From Micromonospora inositola (GTDB lineage Bacteria > Actinomycetota > Actinomycetes > Mycobacteriales > Micromonosporaceae), in assembly GCF_900090285.1 (NCBI RefSeq), contig NZ_LT607754.1, positions 2,170,001-2,234,000 of the forward strand: 64,000 bases of DNA. The letters run 5' to 3'. Positions 1-8,176 of the stretch are shown in pieces. Position 1 is the stretch's first letter. Each line of letters begins with the position of its first letter. Below the pieces are notes generated by a model. It did not search any database. It worked only from the letters and a program-made list of their open reading frames with translations, and had not been told where the DNA came from. Both the position numbers and the translations under genes were made by a program.

Positions 1-845
1 CCGCCGGCGTCCGGCGGCCCGACCGGCACCGCCACCAGGGTGCGCGCCCCGGCCCGGGCGAGCGGCAGGTAGTCGTCGGTCGGCGGGTGTCCGGCCTCGC
101 CCAGCGTGTACGCCGCGCCGTGCCGATGGGCCCGGGCGATCAGCCGGCCGAGCGGCACGGCGCCGGCCTCGGTCAGTTCGGCGCGGAGCCGCGCCTCCAG
201 CTCTCCGGGGGCGCTGGTCGGCGCGCCGAGCCGGGCACCACGCCGGCCGGAGAGGACCAGTACGGCGGCGGAGAGGGCCGAGACGTCCCGGGCCGCGGTG
301 ATCGCGGCGGTCATCAGGTCCCAGTCGGTGGGGGCCGAGGTCATCGCGGCAGCGTGCCGGAGCAGCTTCTCGCTGCGGCTCTCGGCCGGCGGTCCGCCGA
401 GCGCCGTGATCCGGGCGCCCAGCCGGGCGGCCAGCCGCTCCGCGGTCTCCCGCCACGGCCCCAGCTCGACCGGGTCGCTCCACTGCAGGTCGAGCACGCC
501 GATCGGTCGCCCCGCCGGGTCCAGCACCGGTACGCAGAGCTCGGCGGTCACGTCGGGGCGTACCGGGAGGTAGTCGGGGTCGGTGGTGACGTCCGCGACG
601 GTGGCGGGCTCGCCGGAGGCGTACACCCGGCCGACGATGCCGGTCTTCGGCGGCACGGTGGAGAAGACCTGCCAGGCGCCGGTGGCCGCGACGCAGCGGA
701 GCCGGTCGTGGACCTGGAGCAGGATCGAGAGGGTGGCCGGGGTGTGTCGCGCGAGCGCGGCGACGGTCCACTGGCACGCCTCCAGGGCGGTCGACGCCAT
801 CGGCAGGCGGACCGTGACGTCTCGGACGACTCGCTCGTGATCCAC
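1..845 (-). CDS. GAF-domain protein, C-terminus beyond the window
   Basis: Reading leftwards from a GTG at 845, the frame stays open to the window edge (281 codons visible). An AGGA ribosome site lies 6-8 bases before the GTG. The first ~140 residues look like a GAF sensor domain, with the stretches GIVGRVYASGEPATVADV and VLDLQWSDP typical of the fold. A second, weaker GAF-like segment follows. GAF domains bind small ligands or act as dimer and signal-relay modules, often ahead of GGDEF, ANTAR or kinase outputs. The output domain is off the window, so the function is open. It is divergent from the phosphoesterase at 1033. Confidence 0.7.
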   Translation of the reverse strand, partial: MDHERVVRDVTVRLPMASTALEACQWTVAALARHTPATLSILLQVHDRLRCVAATGAWQVFSTVPPKTGIVGRVYASGEPATVADVTTDPDYLPVRPDVTAELCVPVLDPAGRPIGVLDLQWSDPVELGPWRETAERLAARLGARITALGGPPAESRSEKLLRHAAAMTSAPTDWDLMTAAITAARDVSALSAAVLVLSGRRGARLGAPTSAPGELEARLRAELTEAGAVPLGRLIARAHRHGAAYTLGEAGHPPTDDYLPLARAGARTLVAVPVGPPDAG

Positions 846-937
846 GTCGTTCCTGGTGGGAGGGCCCGGGCCGGCGCCGGGGGGTGCGATCAAGGGTACC
901 CAGCGCACGGTCCGCCGACCTTCGTACACATGTGCTA

Positions 938-952
938 TCCACAGGCTGTGGA
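938..952. promoter_or_regulatory. palindrome in divergent promoter region, DnaA-box-like
   Basis: The 187-bp gap between the divergent GAF and phosphoesterase genes contains the perfect palindrome TCCACAG-G-CTGTGGA. CTATCCACA at 935-943 is one base from the DnaA-box consensus TTATCCACA. It may be a regulator site or an isolated DnaA box; nothing in the sequence decides. A likely extended -10 (TAGCGT) for the rightward gene lies near 999, and GAGGAGG at 1021-1027 is its ribosome site. Confidence 0.3.
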
Positions 953-1032
953 CGTGGCCTGTGGGGACGGCGGGGCCGCGCGGCGGGGGTGGTCGGCGAT
1001 AGCGTGAGGGTCCCGGTCCCGAGGAGGCGTCG

Positions 1033-1812
1033 ATGCTCATCGCCCAGCTCAGCGACCCGCACGTGACCACCGGCCCGCTCGCCGCCGAGCAGGCCGCCGC
1101 GCTGCACCGCGCCCTCGGCCGGGTACTGGCGCTGCGACCCCGCCCGGACTGCGTCGTGATCACCGGCGACCTGGTCAACAACGGCCGCACCGACGAGTAC
1201 GTCGCGCTCCGTGAGATCGTCGGCCGCTTCCCGCTGCCGGTTCACCTCGCCACCGGCAACCACGACGATCGGGAGTCGCTGCTGGACACCTTCGGCGGCA
1301 CGTCCTACCTGGGTGGCGGCTTCTCGGCGTACTACCACGTCGACCACCCGGACGCGACCGTCGTGGTGCTGGACTCGCTCGCCCCCGGCGGCAGCGGCGG
1401 GCGGCTCGGCGACGATCAGTTGGCCTGGCTCGACGGGGTGCTGGCCGGCCGGCCGGAGGTGCCCGCCGTCGTGTGCCTGCACCATCCGCCGGTCGCGGTC
1501 GGCCTCCCGGTCGCCGACGCCATCCGGCTCGCCGACGGCGACGCGCTCGCCCAGGTGATCGGCCGGCACTCCCATGTCGTACGCGTCACCGCCGGTCACC
1601 TGCACCGCCCGGTCACCGCCGGCTTCGCCGGCACGGTGCTCACCACCGCGCCGAGCACCTGGGTGCAGGCCTCGCTGACGATGAGCGACGACGAGGAGAT
1701 CGGGCTGGTCGCCGAGCCGACCGCGTTCCTGCTGCACCGGGTGGCCGACGGCGGCTGCGTCACGCACACCGTCCAGGTCAGCCACGCCGCCGGGCAGACC
1801 TGCTGGTTCTGA
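1033..1812 (+). CDS. metallophosphoesterase, CpdA-type cyclic-nucleotide phosphodiesterase family
   Basis: A 259-residue calcineurin-like phosphoesterase. All metal ligands expected of class III cyclic-nucleotide phosphodiesterases are present: SDPH at 7-10, GD at 45-46, GNHDD at 75-79, HH at 150-151 and GHLH at 188-191. Length and motif spacing match CpdA/Rv0805-like enzymes, which hydrolyse cAMP with Mn/Fe. The true substrate cannot be read from sequence; 2',3'-cyclic nucleotides or phosphodiesters are alternatives. The ATG start is set by GAGGAGG six bases upstream. A decayed gene follows 4 bases after the stop. Confidence 0.88.
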   Translation: MLIAQLSDPHVTTGPLAAEQAAALHRALGRVLALRPRPDCVVITGDLVNNGRTDEYVALREIVGRFPLPVHLATGNHDDRESLLDTFGGTSYLGGGFSAYYHVDHPDATVVVLDSLAPGGSGGRLGDDQLAWLDGVLAGRPEVPAVVCLHHPPVAVGLPVADAIRLADGDALAQVIGRHSHVVRVTAGHLHRPVTAGFAGTVLTTAPSTWVQASLTMSDDEEIGLVAEPTAFLLHRVADGGCVTHTVQVSHAAGQTCWF

Positions 1813-1816
1813 GGGG

Positions 1817-2008
1817 TTGGACCAGCTCCGGTACGTCGCGTACGGGTCGAACCCTCGCGGCGCAGGACCTGGGGATGCTGGCCCGGGGGCTGCGCGAGGC
1901 ACACGGCTGGGACGCCGAGCGGATCACCGGCTCTGGCCGACCGGCCGGTGGCAGCGGGTCGCGCTGCTGGAGCTGGTCACGAGGGCGACCGGAGAGATGA
2001 CGGACTGA
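1817..2008 (+). pseudogene. remnant of a YGSN-motif (gamma-glutamylcyclotransferase-fold) protein
   Basis: The open frame begins MDQLRYVAYGSN, the N-terminal nucleotide-loop signature of gamma-glutamylcyclotransferase-fold proteins, often mislabelled histone deacetylase in actinomycetes. It then turns into unrelated-looking residues. About 20 codons later another frame reads LGMLARGLREAHGWDAER, which fits the C-terminal helix of the same family, and the first frame resumes at WQRVALLELV. Family members are about 150-200 residues, so most of the middle is deleted and at least two frameshifts separate the parts. The family call rests on motif memory. Confidence 0.5.
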
Positions 2009-2020
2009 GCCCGGACGTGC

Positions 2021-2050
2021 GGAGGCCGCCGGGACCAGCCGGCGGCCTCC
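2021..2050. terminator. hairpin terminator between convergent units
   Basis: Arms GGAGGCCGCCGG and CCGGCGGCCTCC (12 bp, perfect) with a 6-base loop. It lies between the rightward pseudogene and the leftward secreted-protein gene, so it can stop transcription in both directions. There is no strong U-tract, as usual for high-GC actinomycetes. Confidence 0.7.
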
Positions 2051-2080
2051 GACCTCAGCTCTTTGGGTGGGTCAGGTCCG

Positions 2081-2647
2081 TCAGAGGGCGGACAGGATCC
2101 GGTTGAGCAGGGCGACCAGCCCGTTCAGGGCACCGCCCGCGCCGCCGGTGTTGTCGAGCAGGCCGGCGACCGCGCAGAGCAGGTTGCCGAGCAGGTTGCC
2201 CGGGCCCTGCTGGGCGGTGATGTCGAGCACGACCTCGTCGAGGTGCACCTGGAGGCCGAGCAGGTTGAGGTCCAGCGGGCCGAGGTCCAGGTTGAGGATG
2301 TCGCAGGTGCCGCTGACCTGGACCGGCACGGTGACCTGCTGGGTAACGGCGCCGAGCGGGGTGCCCGCGGGGTTGGTCAGGGTGCCGGTCAGCGTGCCGA
2401 CCGCGGCCAACTGCCCGTTCTGGTTGACGAACCGGGTCGGGGTGAAGGTGCCGGCGAAGGTGCCAGCCCCACCCAGCGCGTCCGTGAAGCTACCGGTGAC
2501 CGGGGTGCTCACCGTGGATGCGGCCGGCGCGACGGTGGGAGCCTGCTGGGTGACCGGGGCGGCTTGAGCCACGCCGGTTCCACCGAGGACCAATCCCGTG
2601 GCGGCGGTCAGGGCGACGAAGGCGGTGCGGAATCGTGCTGCGCGCAT
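2081..2647 (-). CDS. secreted protein of unknown function
   Basis: A 188-residue protein with a clear Sec signal peptide: MRAARFR, a hydrophobic stretch to about residue 25, then the cleavage motif AQA-A near 28-29. The start is fixed by AAGGAAG just before ATG. The mature part resembles small exported actinomycete proteins with an all-beta N-terminal half (repeated TG..F and TPTR segments). The C-terminal third is Leu/Gly-rich (LDLNLLGL, GLVALLNRIL). I recognise no catalytic motif. Two cysteines in the mature protein could form a disulphide. A structural or cell-surface role is a guess. Confidence 0.75.
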   Translation of the reverse strand: MRAARFRTAFVALTAATGLVLGGTGVAQAAPVTQQAPTVAPAASTVSTPVTGSFTDALGGAGTFAGTFTPTRFVNQNGQLAAVGTLTGTLTNPAGTPLGAVTQQVTVPVQVSGTCDILNLDLGPLDLNLLGLQVHLDEVVLDITAQQGPGNLLGNLLCAVAGLLDNTGGAGGALNGLVALLNRILSAL

Positions 2648-2792
2648 GAATTCTTCCTTCCGTTGGATTGCCGTTGCTCCAATCCGGTACCCGTGGTCAT
2701 CGCCCCAAACCGCAGAAAAATTCTCACTTCTGATCCTTATCGGACGCTCTGTCCCGAGTCGATGAAGCGCCACCATGTCTTGCCGTGACCGC

Positions 2793-3596
2793 TCAGCCGA
2801 GCAGGTCGGCGCGGAGTGCGGGGGCGAGATCCTCCGGCGGGACCTCGTGGAATCCGCCGGGCAGACTCCGGTGCGTGGCACCGGGAATCGCCGCGGCCGT
2901 CGCGGTGGCCGCGGCCCGCAGCCACCGCGGGCTGCCGGTGCTGTCGACGACGACGGTGGGCGTGGCGATCGTCGCGAGCCGGGCGGCGGGCAGCGCGCCG
3001 TCACCGCTGACCGTGGTGTCGTATGCGAGGGTGTGCGCCAGACCCTCCATCCAGGACCACTCCGGCATCCCGCGCATCCCGGCGACGGCCTCGGCGGGCA
3101 CCCCCACCGCGTCGGTCAGGAACAGCTCCACCGCGTCGCCCCGGTGGCCCGCGGACACCAGCTCGGTGAGCCGCTCCGACAGCTCCGCCTTGGTGCCGCC
3201 TTCCGGCCCGACCTGGAACGGCGGCTCGAAGAGGGCCAGCCCGGCGATCGGCAGCCCCTCGGCGGCCGCGTACGCGGCGAGGATCGCCCCGGAGGACAGA
3301 CCGTAGACGTAAGCCGTGCCGCCGGCCGTCTCGATCAGCGCCGCCACGTCCTCGATCTCGCGCTGCACCGCGTACGGCGCGGTGTCGCCGCTGCCGCCCC
3401 GGCCCCGGCGGTCGTAGCCGTACGTGGTGAAGTCGGCGGCCAACGCGGCGGCCAGCGGACGGGTGGTCGACCGGTCGTTGAAGGCGCCGCCCACCAGGAT
3501 GATCGGCGGTCCCTCGCCGGCGGTCTCGTACGCGATCGCGGTGCCGTCGGCGGACTTGGCGGAGCCCACCGTCCAGGCCGTCCCGTCGGGAGTCAT
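2793..3596 (-). CDS. alpha/beta hydrolase
   Basis: A 267-residue alpha/beta-hydrolase-fold protein. It shows an oxyanion-hole region (LVGGAFNDRS, ~35-43), the conserved YDRRGRGGSG strand-loop (61-70) and the nucleophile elbow GLSSG with Ser101. A His near the C-terminus (FHEVPPED) can complete the triad. Esterase, lactonase or C-C hydrolase chemistry is possible; the substrate is unknown. No clear Shine-Dalgarno precedes the ATG, so the mRNA may be leaderless. The next 285 bp (3597-3881) hold only the promoter of the following gene as far as I can tell. Confidence 0.85.
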   Translation of the reverse strand: MTPDGTAWTVGSAKSADGTAIAYETAGEGPPIILVGGAFNDRSTTRPLAAALAADFTTYGYDRRGRGGSGDTAPYAVQREIEDVAALIETAGGTAYVYGLSSGAILAAYAAAEGLPIAGLALFEPPFQVGPEGGTKAELSERLTELVSAGHRGDAVELFLTDAVGVPAEAVAGMRGMPEWSWMEGLAHTLAYDTTVSGDGALPAARLATIATPTVVVDSTGSPRWLRAAATATAAAIPGATHRSLPGGFHEVPPEDLAPALRADLLG

Positions 3597-3881
3597 GGTT
3601 ACTTTTTAGCCCACGCCCCCGACAGCGGGCGGCCCTGCAGGAATTCACCAGCCCGTCATGTCGGACTCGTCGGGCAGACCGGTACAGGTCGCCGGCCAGA
3701 TCCATGGCTCTGTTGTGCTGTCCCGGTCGACCGATCGCGTGTCGGATGGCAAGCTTGCCCCGGCGGGGCGGCATCCCCCGACCGCCGTCGCCCGCCATCG
3801 ACCCTTGCCACGGCACGGATCAGGGTCGCCGGGCGAACCATCGTCCCGAACCGTCACGCGCCGATTCTCACGAGGAGTTCC

Positions 3882-5621
3882 ATGTCCGTCCCCGGGATGC
3901 GCCGGGCCGCCGTCGGTCTGGTCGCGCTCGCCGCGACCGCGCTCGGCACGGTCGCCGTCAACCCCAACCAGGCGGAGGCCGGTCCCAAGCCGGTCGACGT
4001 CAAGCTGCTCGCCATCAACGACTTCCACGGCAACCTGGAGCCGCCGACCGGCTCCAGCGGCACCATCGCGGGGCAGCCGGCGGGTGGCGCGGAGTACCTG
4101 GCGACCCAGCTCGCCAAGCTGCGCGGCACCACCGAGGAGGAGCAGGAGCGCACCATCACGGTCGCCGCCGGTGACCTGATCGGCGCCTCCCCGCTGCTCT
4201 CCGCGGCCTTCCACGACGAGCCGACCATCGAGGAGATGAACCTCGCCGGGCTCGAGTTCACCAGCGTCGGCAACCACGAGTTCGACGAGGGCGCCACCGA
4301 GCTGCTCCGGATGCAGAACGGCGGCTGCCACCCGGTGGACGGCTGCGCCGACGGCACCCCGTTCGAGGGCGCCAACTTCCAGTACCTCTCCGCCAACGCC
4401 TTCAAGACCGCCACCGGCCAGCCGCTGCTGCCGCCGTACGGCATCAAGAAGGTCGACGGCGTCAAGGTGGGCTTCATCGGGATGACCCTGGAGGGCACCC
4501 CGCAGATCGTCAGCCAGCAGGGCGTCGCCGGCCTCACCTTCGCAGACGAGGCGGAGACCGCCAACAAGTACGCCCGCATCCTGCGCGCGCAGGGCGTCGA
4601 GACCATCGTCGTGCTGCTGCACGAGGGCGGGGTGCAGAACGGCGGCGGGATCAACGACTGCACCGGCTTCAGCGGGCCGATCGTCGACATCGCCAACCGG
4701 ATGGACCCGTCGATCGACGTGATCGTCAGCGGGCACACCCACGCCGCGTACAACTGCAACATCAACGGCAAGCTGGTCACCAGCGCCAGCTCGTTCGGTC
4801 GCCTGGTCACCGACATCGACCTGCAGATCGACCGCCGCTCGGGTGACGTGATCACCGCCAAGGCGAACAACGTCGTGGTCACCCGGGACGTCCCGAAGGA
4901 CCCGGCGTCCACCGCGCTGATCAACCGGTACAAGACCGCGCTCGGCCCGGTCGCCGACAAGGTGGTCGGCGAGACCACCACGGCGATCACCAAGACGCAG
5001 GAGAACCTTTACCAGACCGGCGTGGACGCCAACGGCAAGCCGACGTACCAGACCGGTGAGTCGCCGCTGGGCAACCTGATCGCCGACGCCCAGTTCGCCG
5101 CCACCGACAACGAGCAGAACGCGGTCGCCGCGTTCATGAACCCCGGTGGTGTCCGCGCCGACCTCGACGCCGGCCCGGTCACCTACGCCGAGGCGTTCAC
5201 GGTGCAGCCGTTCACCAACAACCTGGTGACGCTGGACCTCACCGGGGCGCAGCTCTACTGCATGCTGGAGCAGCAGTTCACGGTCGCCCGCGTGCTGTAC
5301 GCCTCGTCGACCGTGCACTACGTGGTGGACACCAACGGGACCACCGCCGCGGCCGGCGCGCCGTGCAGCGGCACCCGGGTGGTCCGGGGCAGCCTCACCA
5401 TCAACGGTGCCCCGGTCACCGACGCCGCGACCTACCGGGTCACGGTGAACAACTTCCTCGCCGGCGGCGGCGACGGGTTCAGCGTCCTCACCGGCGGCAC
5501 GAACCCGGTCACCGGCATGATCGACCTGGACGCCTTCACCGCGTACCTCACCGAGAAGTCGCCGGTCTCCGCGCCGGCGCTGGACCGGATCCAGACCACC
5601 ACCGAGGTCCCCGCCGCCTGA
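3882..5621 (+). CDS. secreted bifunctional 5'-nucleotidase / 2',3'-cyclic phosphodiesterase family
   Basis: A 579-residue UshA/CpdB-type enzyme. After a signal peptide (MSVPGMRR..., cleavage near residue 33) comes the calcineurin-like metal domain: NDFHG 46-50, GD 97-98, GNHEFD 130-135, SGHTH 283-287. The C-terminal 5'-nucleotidase domain from ~residue 360 includes the substrate-loop region NPGGVRADL and a final GGGDGFSV. The family releases phosphate and nucleosides from extracellular nucleotides. GAGGAG eight bases before the ATG selects this start over earlier in-frame codons, which would bury the signal peptide. The gene stands alone and ends at a strong hairpin. Confidence 0.93.
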   Translation: MSVPGMRRAAVGLVALAATALGTVAVNPNQAEAGPKPVDVKLLAINDFHGNLEPPTGSSGTIAGQPAGGAEYLATQLAKLRGTTEEEQERTITVAAGDLIGASPLLSAAFHDEPTIEEMNLAGLEFTSVGNHEFDEGATELLRMQNGGCHPVDGCADGTPFEGANFQYLSANAFKTATGQPLLPPYGIKKVDGVKVGFIGMTLEGTPQIVSQQGVAGLTFADEAETANKYARILRAQGVETIVVLLHEGGVQNGGGINDCTGFSGPIVDIANRMDPSIDVIVSGHTHAAYNCNINGKLVTSASSFGRLVTDIDLQIDRRSGDVITAKANNVVVTRDVPKDPASTALINRYKTALGPVADKVVGETTTAITKTQENLYQTGVDANGKPTYQTGESPLGNLIADAQFAATDNEQNAVAAFMNPGGVRADLDAGPVTYAEAFTVQPFTNNLVTLDLTGAQLYCMLEQQFTVARVLYASSTVHYVVDTNGTTAAAGAPCSGTRVVRGSLTINGAPVTDAATYRVTVNNFLAGGGDGFSVLTGGTNPVTGMIDLDAFTAYLTEKSPVSAPALDRIQTTTEVPAA

Positions 5622-5640
5622 CGGCAGGCCCTCCCGACGA

Positions 5641-5670
5641 CGGGCCCCGGAGCATCCGCTCCGGGGCCCG
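5641..5670. terminator. strong hairpin terminator
   Basis: A 13-bp perfect stem CGGGCCCCGGAGC / GCTCCGGGGCCCG with ATCC loop, 19 bases after the nucleotidase stop. It also faces the 3' end of the leftward MFS gene, so it is probably bidirectional. Confidence 0.85.
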
Positions 5671-5723
5671 TTCGCATTCCCGCCACCCGGCCACCCGCCC
5701 GCCCGCCGGCCCGGCGAGGGGCG

Positions 5724-7013
5724 TCAGCGGGCGGCGGGTTCCGGGTCCCGGACGGGGGCCGGGACCGCGGTGAGGCGGCCGTCCTGGGCCGGGGTCAGCA
5801 GCCGGCGCAGCGACAGGGCCAGCGCCGAGGCGGTCAGGCAGCCGCCGACCACGACGACCACCCAGATCCGCCCGTCGGCGGCACCGATCAGCGGGCCGGC
5901 GGTGACCGGGCCGATGATCCCGCTGACCCCGAAGATCATCGAGCTCATCGCGTTGTACCGGCCGCGCAGATCGTCGGTGGCGAGCGCGTTGGTCAGCGCG
6001 GGCATCACCGGCGACAGCATCGTCTCGCCGAAGCCGAAGATCGCCGCGCAGGCCACCACGCCGAGCGCGGCGACCAGCGCGTTGCCCGTGCCGATTAGGC
6101 CGGCGGCGCCGAGCACGAGCCAGGCGGTCGCGAAGACCGCGCCCACCGCGGCGAGCGCGCCCGTCCGGCTCCGCCCCTCCATCCGACGGATCACCAGCAG
6201 CTGGGAGAGCACGATCATCACGGTGTTGCCGGCGAGGGCCCAGGCCACCACCCGCGGCGTCACCTCGGCCACCCGGACGGAGTACGCGGTGAAGCCCACC
6301 TCGATCTGCGCGTACCCGCAGGTGGTGAGAACCAGGCCGAAGATCACCAGGCGGCGGAACGGCCGGTCCCGCAGCACCGTGAGGTACCCGCCGGTCGACG
6401 GCCGGTCCCCGGCGGTCGGGGCGGCGGTGAGCCGGCGGCCGACGTGCGGCAGGGTCAGCAGGATCAGCCCCGGCATCAGGTAGCTCAGCGCGTCCAGCAG
6501 GTAGATGGCCTGGAAGGTGACCGGCCGGGCGATGTCCACGACCGCGCCGGAGATCAGGCCACCCACCCCGATGCCGAGGTTGAGCAGGGCGAACTGGAGG
6601 CCGAAGACCCTTTGCCGCTCGCCGTCGTCGGTCAGCGAGGCGAGGATGGTGGTCTGCCCGGACCAGAGCGCCGAGCCGCCCACCGCGATCAGCGTGGCGA
6701 CCGCGAAGGCCGTCGCGGTCGAGTCGACCAGAGCGAGCGAGCCGGTGCCCACCGCCTCCACGACCAGGCAGGGCAGCACCACCCGGCGGGCCCCGAACCG
6801 GTCGATCAGCGTCCCGCCCACCGGCGACAGGGCCAGGGTGACCGCGCCGAACCAGCCGATCACCAGACCGGCCCGGGTGTCGGTCAGCCCGCGCACGTCG
6901 GTGAGGTAGATGAACAGGAACGGCAGGGTCAGGCCGCGCCCGATCGCCGAGAGCAGGGTGCCGAGCAGGATCCGGCGGGCTTCCGGGCGGGCGGGTAGGG
7001 CGCGGCGCAGCAT
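5724..7013 (-). CDS. MFS transporter (DHA1-like)
   Basis: A 429-residue major-facilitator protein with about 12 predicted membrane helices. The loop 2-3 signature region reads GGTLIDRFGARRV, the usual D-R-x-G-x-R+ pattern. Such proteins export drugs or small molecules by proton antiport; nothing here fixes the substrate. The ATG at 7013 puts the N-terminus (MLRRALPARPEARR) just ahead of helix 1, whereas longer in-frame starts add a non-conserved leader. The ribosome site is weak (AGAGA). Confidence 0.85.
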   Translation of the reverse strand: MLRRALPARPEARRILLGTLLSAIGRGLTLPFLFIYLTDVRGLTDTRAGLVIGWFGAVTLALSPVGGTLIDRFGARRVVLPCLVVEAVGTGSLALVDSTATAFAVATLIAVGGSALWSGQTTILASLTDDGERQRVFGLQFALLNLGIGVGGLISGAVVDIARPVTFQAIYLLDALSYLMPGLILLTLPHVGRRLTAAPTAGDRPSTGGYLTVLRDRPFRRLVIFGLVLTTCGYAQIEVGFTAYSVRVAEVTPRVVAWALAGNTVMIVLSQLLVIRRMEGRSRTGALAAVGAVFATAWLVLGAAGLIGTGNALVAALGVVACAAIFGFGETMLSPVMPALTNALATDDLRGRYNAMSSMIFGVSGIIGPVTAGPLIGAADGRIWVVVVVGGCLTASALALSLRRLLTPAQDGRLTAVPAPVRDPEPAAR

Positions 7014-7145
7014 GGCTGGATTCTCTGCGAGGGGTACGACGCAACGCGAGCCGATTACCGCCGCTTCTGCGCTCGGCAGAGCAGGTGGGTGAGCAGGCAC
7101 ACGTTGCGGGCACACCGGCCGCCCCGATCCGGGTTAGCGTCCGGT

Positions 7146-7622
7146 GTGCTCGCCGAGAAGCCCACGTCCCAGGCCGACCCGGGCGTGCTCTGGTACGCGG
7201 GACGGGGCGCCCTCGTCGGGGTCGCCGCCGTCGCCGTGTTCCTGGCCGCCGCGGCGTGCGCGCAGCAGCTGATCGACGCGGGGCTCGCCCGGCAGACGGC
7301 GGAGGACGCCGCCAACGGCTCCGGGGTGGCGGTGCTCGGCGCCACCATCATGACGACGATCGAGCTGGGGCTGCCGGCCGCCCTGGTCGCCGGCCTGCTG
7401 GTCGGCTGGGTGCTGCGCCTGCCCCGGCCCTGGGCGGTGCCGCTGGTCGGGCTGCTCCTGTCCGTACCCGTGCTGTGCGGCGCCGGTGCCCTGGTGAGCC
7501 GGGCGGACGAGTCCTGGGTGCGCTGGTCGGTGCCGGTGGTGCTGGTGGCCGCCGCGCACGCGGCGGCGGCCGTGACGCTCCGGCGCGGACGGTCGTCCGG
7601 GCGGGCCGACGACGTGGACTGA
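7146..7622 (+). CDS. small integral membrane protein, unknown
   Basis: A 158-residue protein with four hydrophobic segments (roughly 20-40, 65-90, 95-120, 130-150) and short basic tails. The start is taken as GTG at 7146; a TAGCGT -10-like box ten bases before suggests a leaderless transcript. No family motif was recognised. It is followed 41 bases later by another unknown gene in the same direction and is divergent from the MFS gene. Confidence 0.65.
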   Translation: MLAEKPTSQADPGVLWYAGRGALVGVAAVAVFLAAAACAQQLIDAGLARQTAEDAANGSGVAVLGATIMTTIELGLPAALVAGLLVGWVLRLPRPWAVPLVGLLLSVPVLCGAGALVSRADESWVRWSVPVVLVAAAHAAAAVTLRRGRSSGRADDVD

Positions 7623-7663
7623 CGGCCCGGCGGCCTGTCGGTGCGGTCTGCCATGCTGGCCCG

Positions 7664-8137
7664 GTGACCACGACCTGGCGCCACCTGCCCGCACCGGCCC
7701 GGGAGATCGCGGCGGCCGCCACGGACGCCGTCGCCGCGGCGCGGGATCGCGACGCCGGGGCGTACGAGCCGGCGGTCGACCGGCTCACCGGCGCCGACCG
7801 GGCCGGCCTGGTCCTCGGCGGAGTGGTCCGGCGCCTGCTTGAGGAGACCCACCCGGACGGGCTGGACGGCGACGACGTACGACAGGTGCTGGAACGCTGC
7901 GTCCGGGACGTCGCGCCCTGGCGACCCGACGTGGACCCGCACGTGCTGCTGGTCCTGCTGGCCAGCGCCCTCGGCGTGTACGACCCGGGCGACGACGACG
8001 TCCCGCCGGACCCGGCGGCGGTCGCCCGGCACGCCCCGCTCCTCGTTGCCGACCTGCTGGCGGTCACCGGCCGGCCGTTGGAGGGCTACCTGACCGCCGC
8101 CTTCGCCGAGGTGGCGCGCACCGAGCTGCACGACTGA
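7664..8137 (+). CDS. conserved hypothetical protein
   Basis: A 157-residue acidic, soluble, probably all-helical protein. The central HVLLVLLASALGV and the end GYLTAAFAEVARTEL are amphipathic helices. There is no signal peptide, cysteine cluster or catalytic motif. The GTG start lies shortly after a CATGCT -10-like box, again suggesting leaderless expression. Codon use matches its neighbours, so it is probably a real native gene. Confidence 0.65.
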   Translation: MTTTWRHLPAPAREIAAAATDAVAAARDRDAGAYEPAVDRLTGADRAGLVLGGVVRRLLEETHPDGLDGDDVRQVLERCVRDVAPWRPDVDPHVLLVLLASALGVYDPGDDDVPPDPAAVARHAPLLVADLLAVTGRPLEGYLTAAFAEVARTELHD

Positions 8138-8176
8138 AACCGGGCTGATCGCTCCGTCCGGCTCGGCGCGGAGCCC

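Noticed and set aside
87..1007. 306-codon plus-strand frame at the left edge
   Set aside because: Composition is that of an antisense frame, while the opposite strand encodes an ordered GAF domain with a ribosome site.
3597..3881. Possible insertion-sequence remnant (GGCTCTGTTGTGC...) before the nucleotidase
   Set aside because: Faintly IS-like but no transposase motif, inverted repeat or duplication could be shown.
3645..5318. 557-codon minus-strand frame opposite the nucleotidase
   Set aside because: No motif or ribosome site, and low-complexity composition; it is a shadow of the clear plus-strand enzyme.
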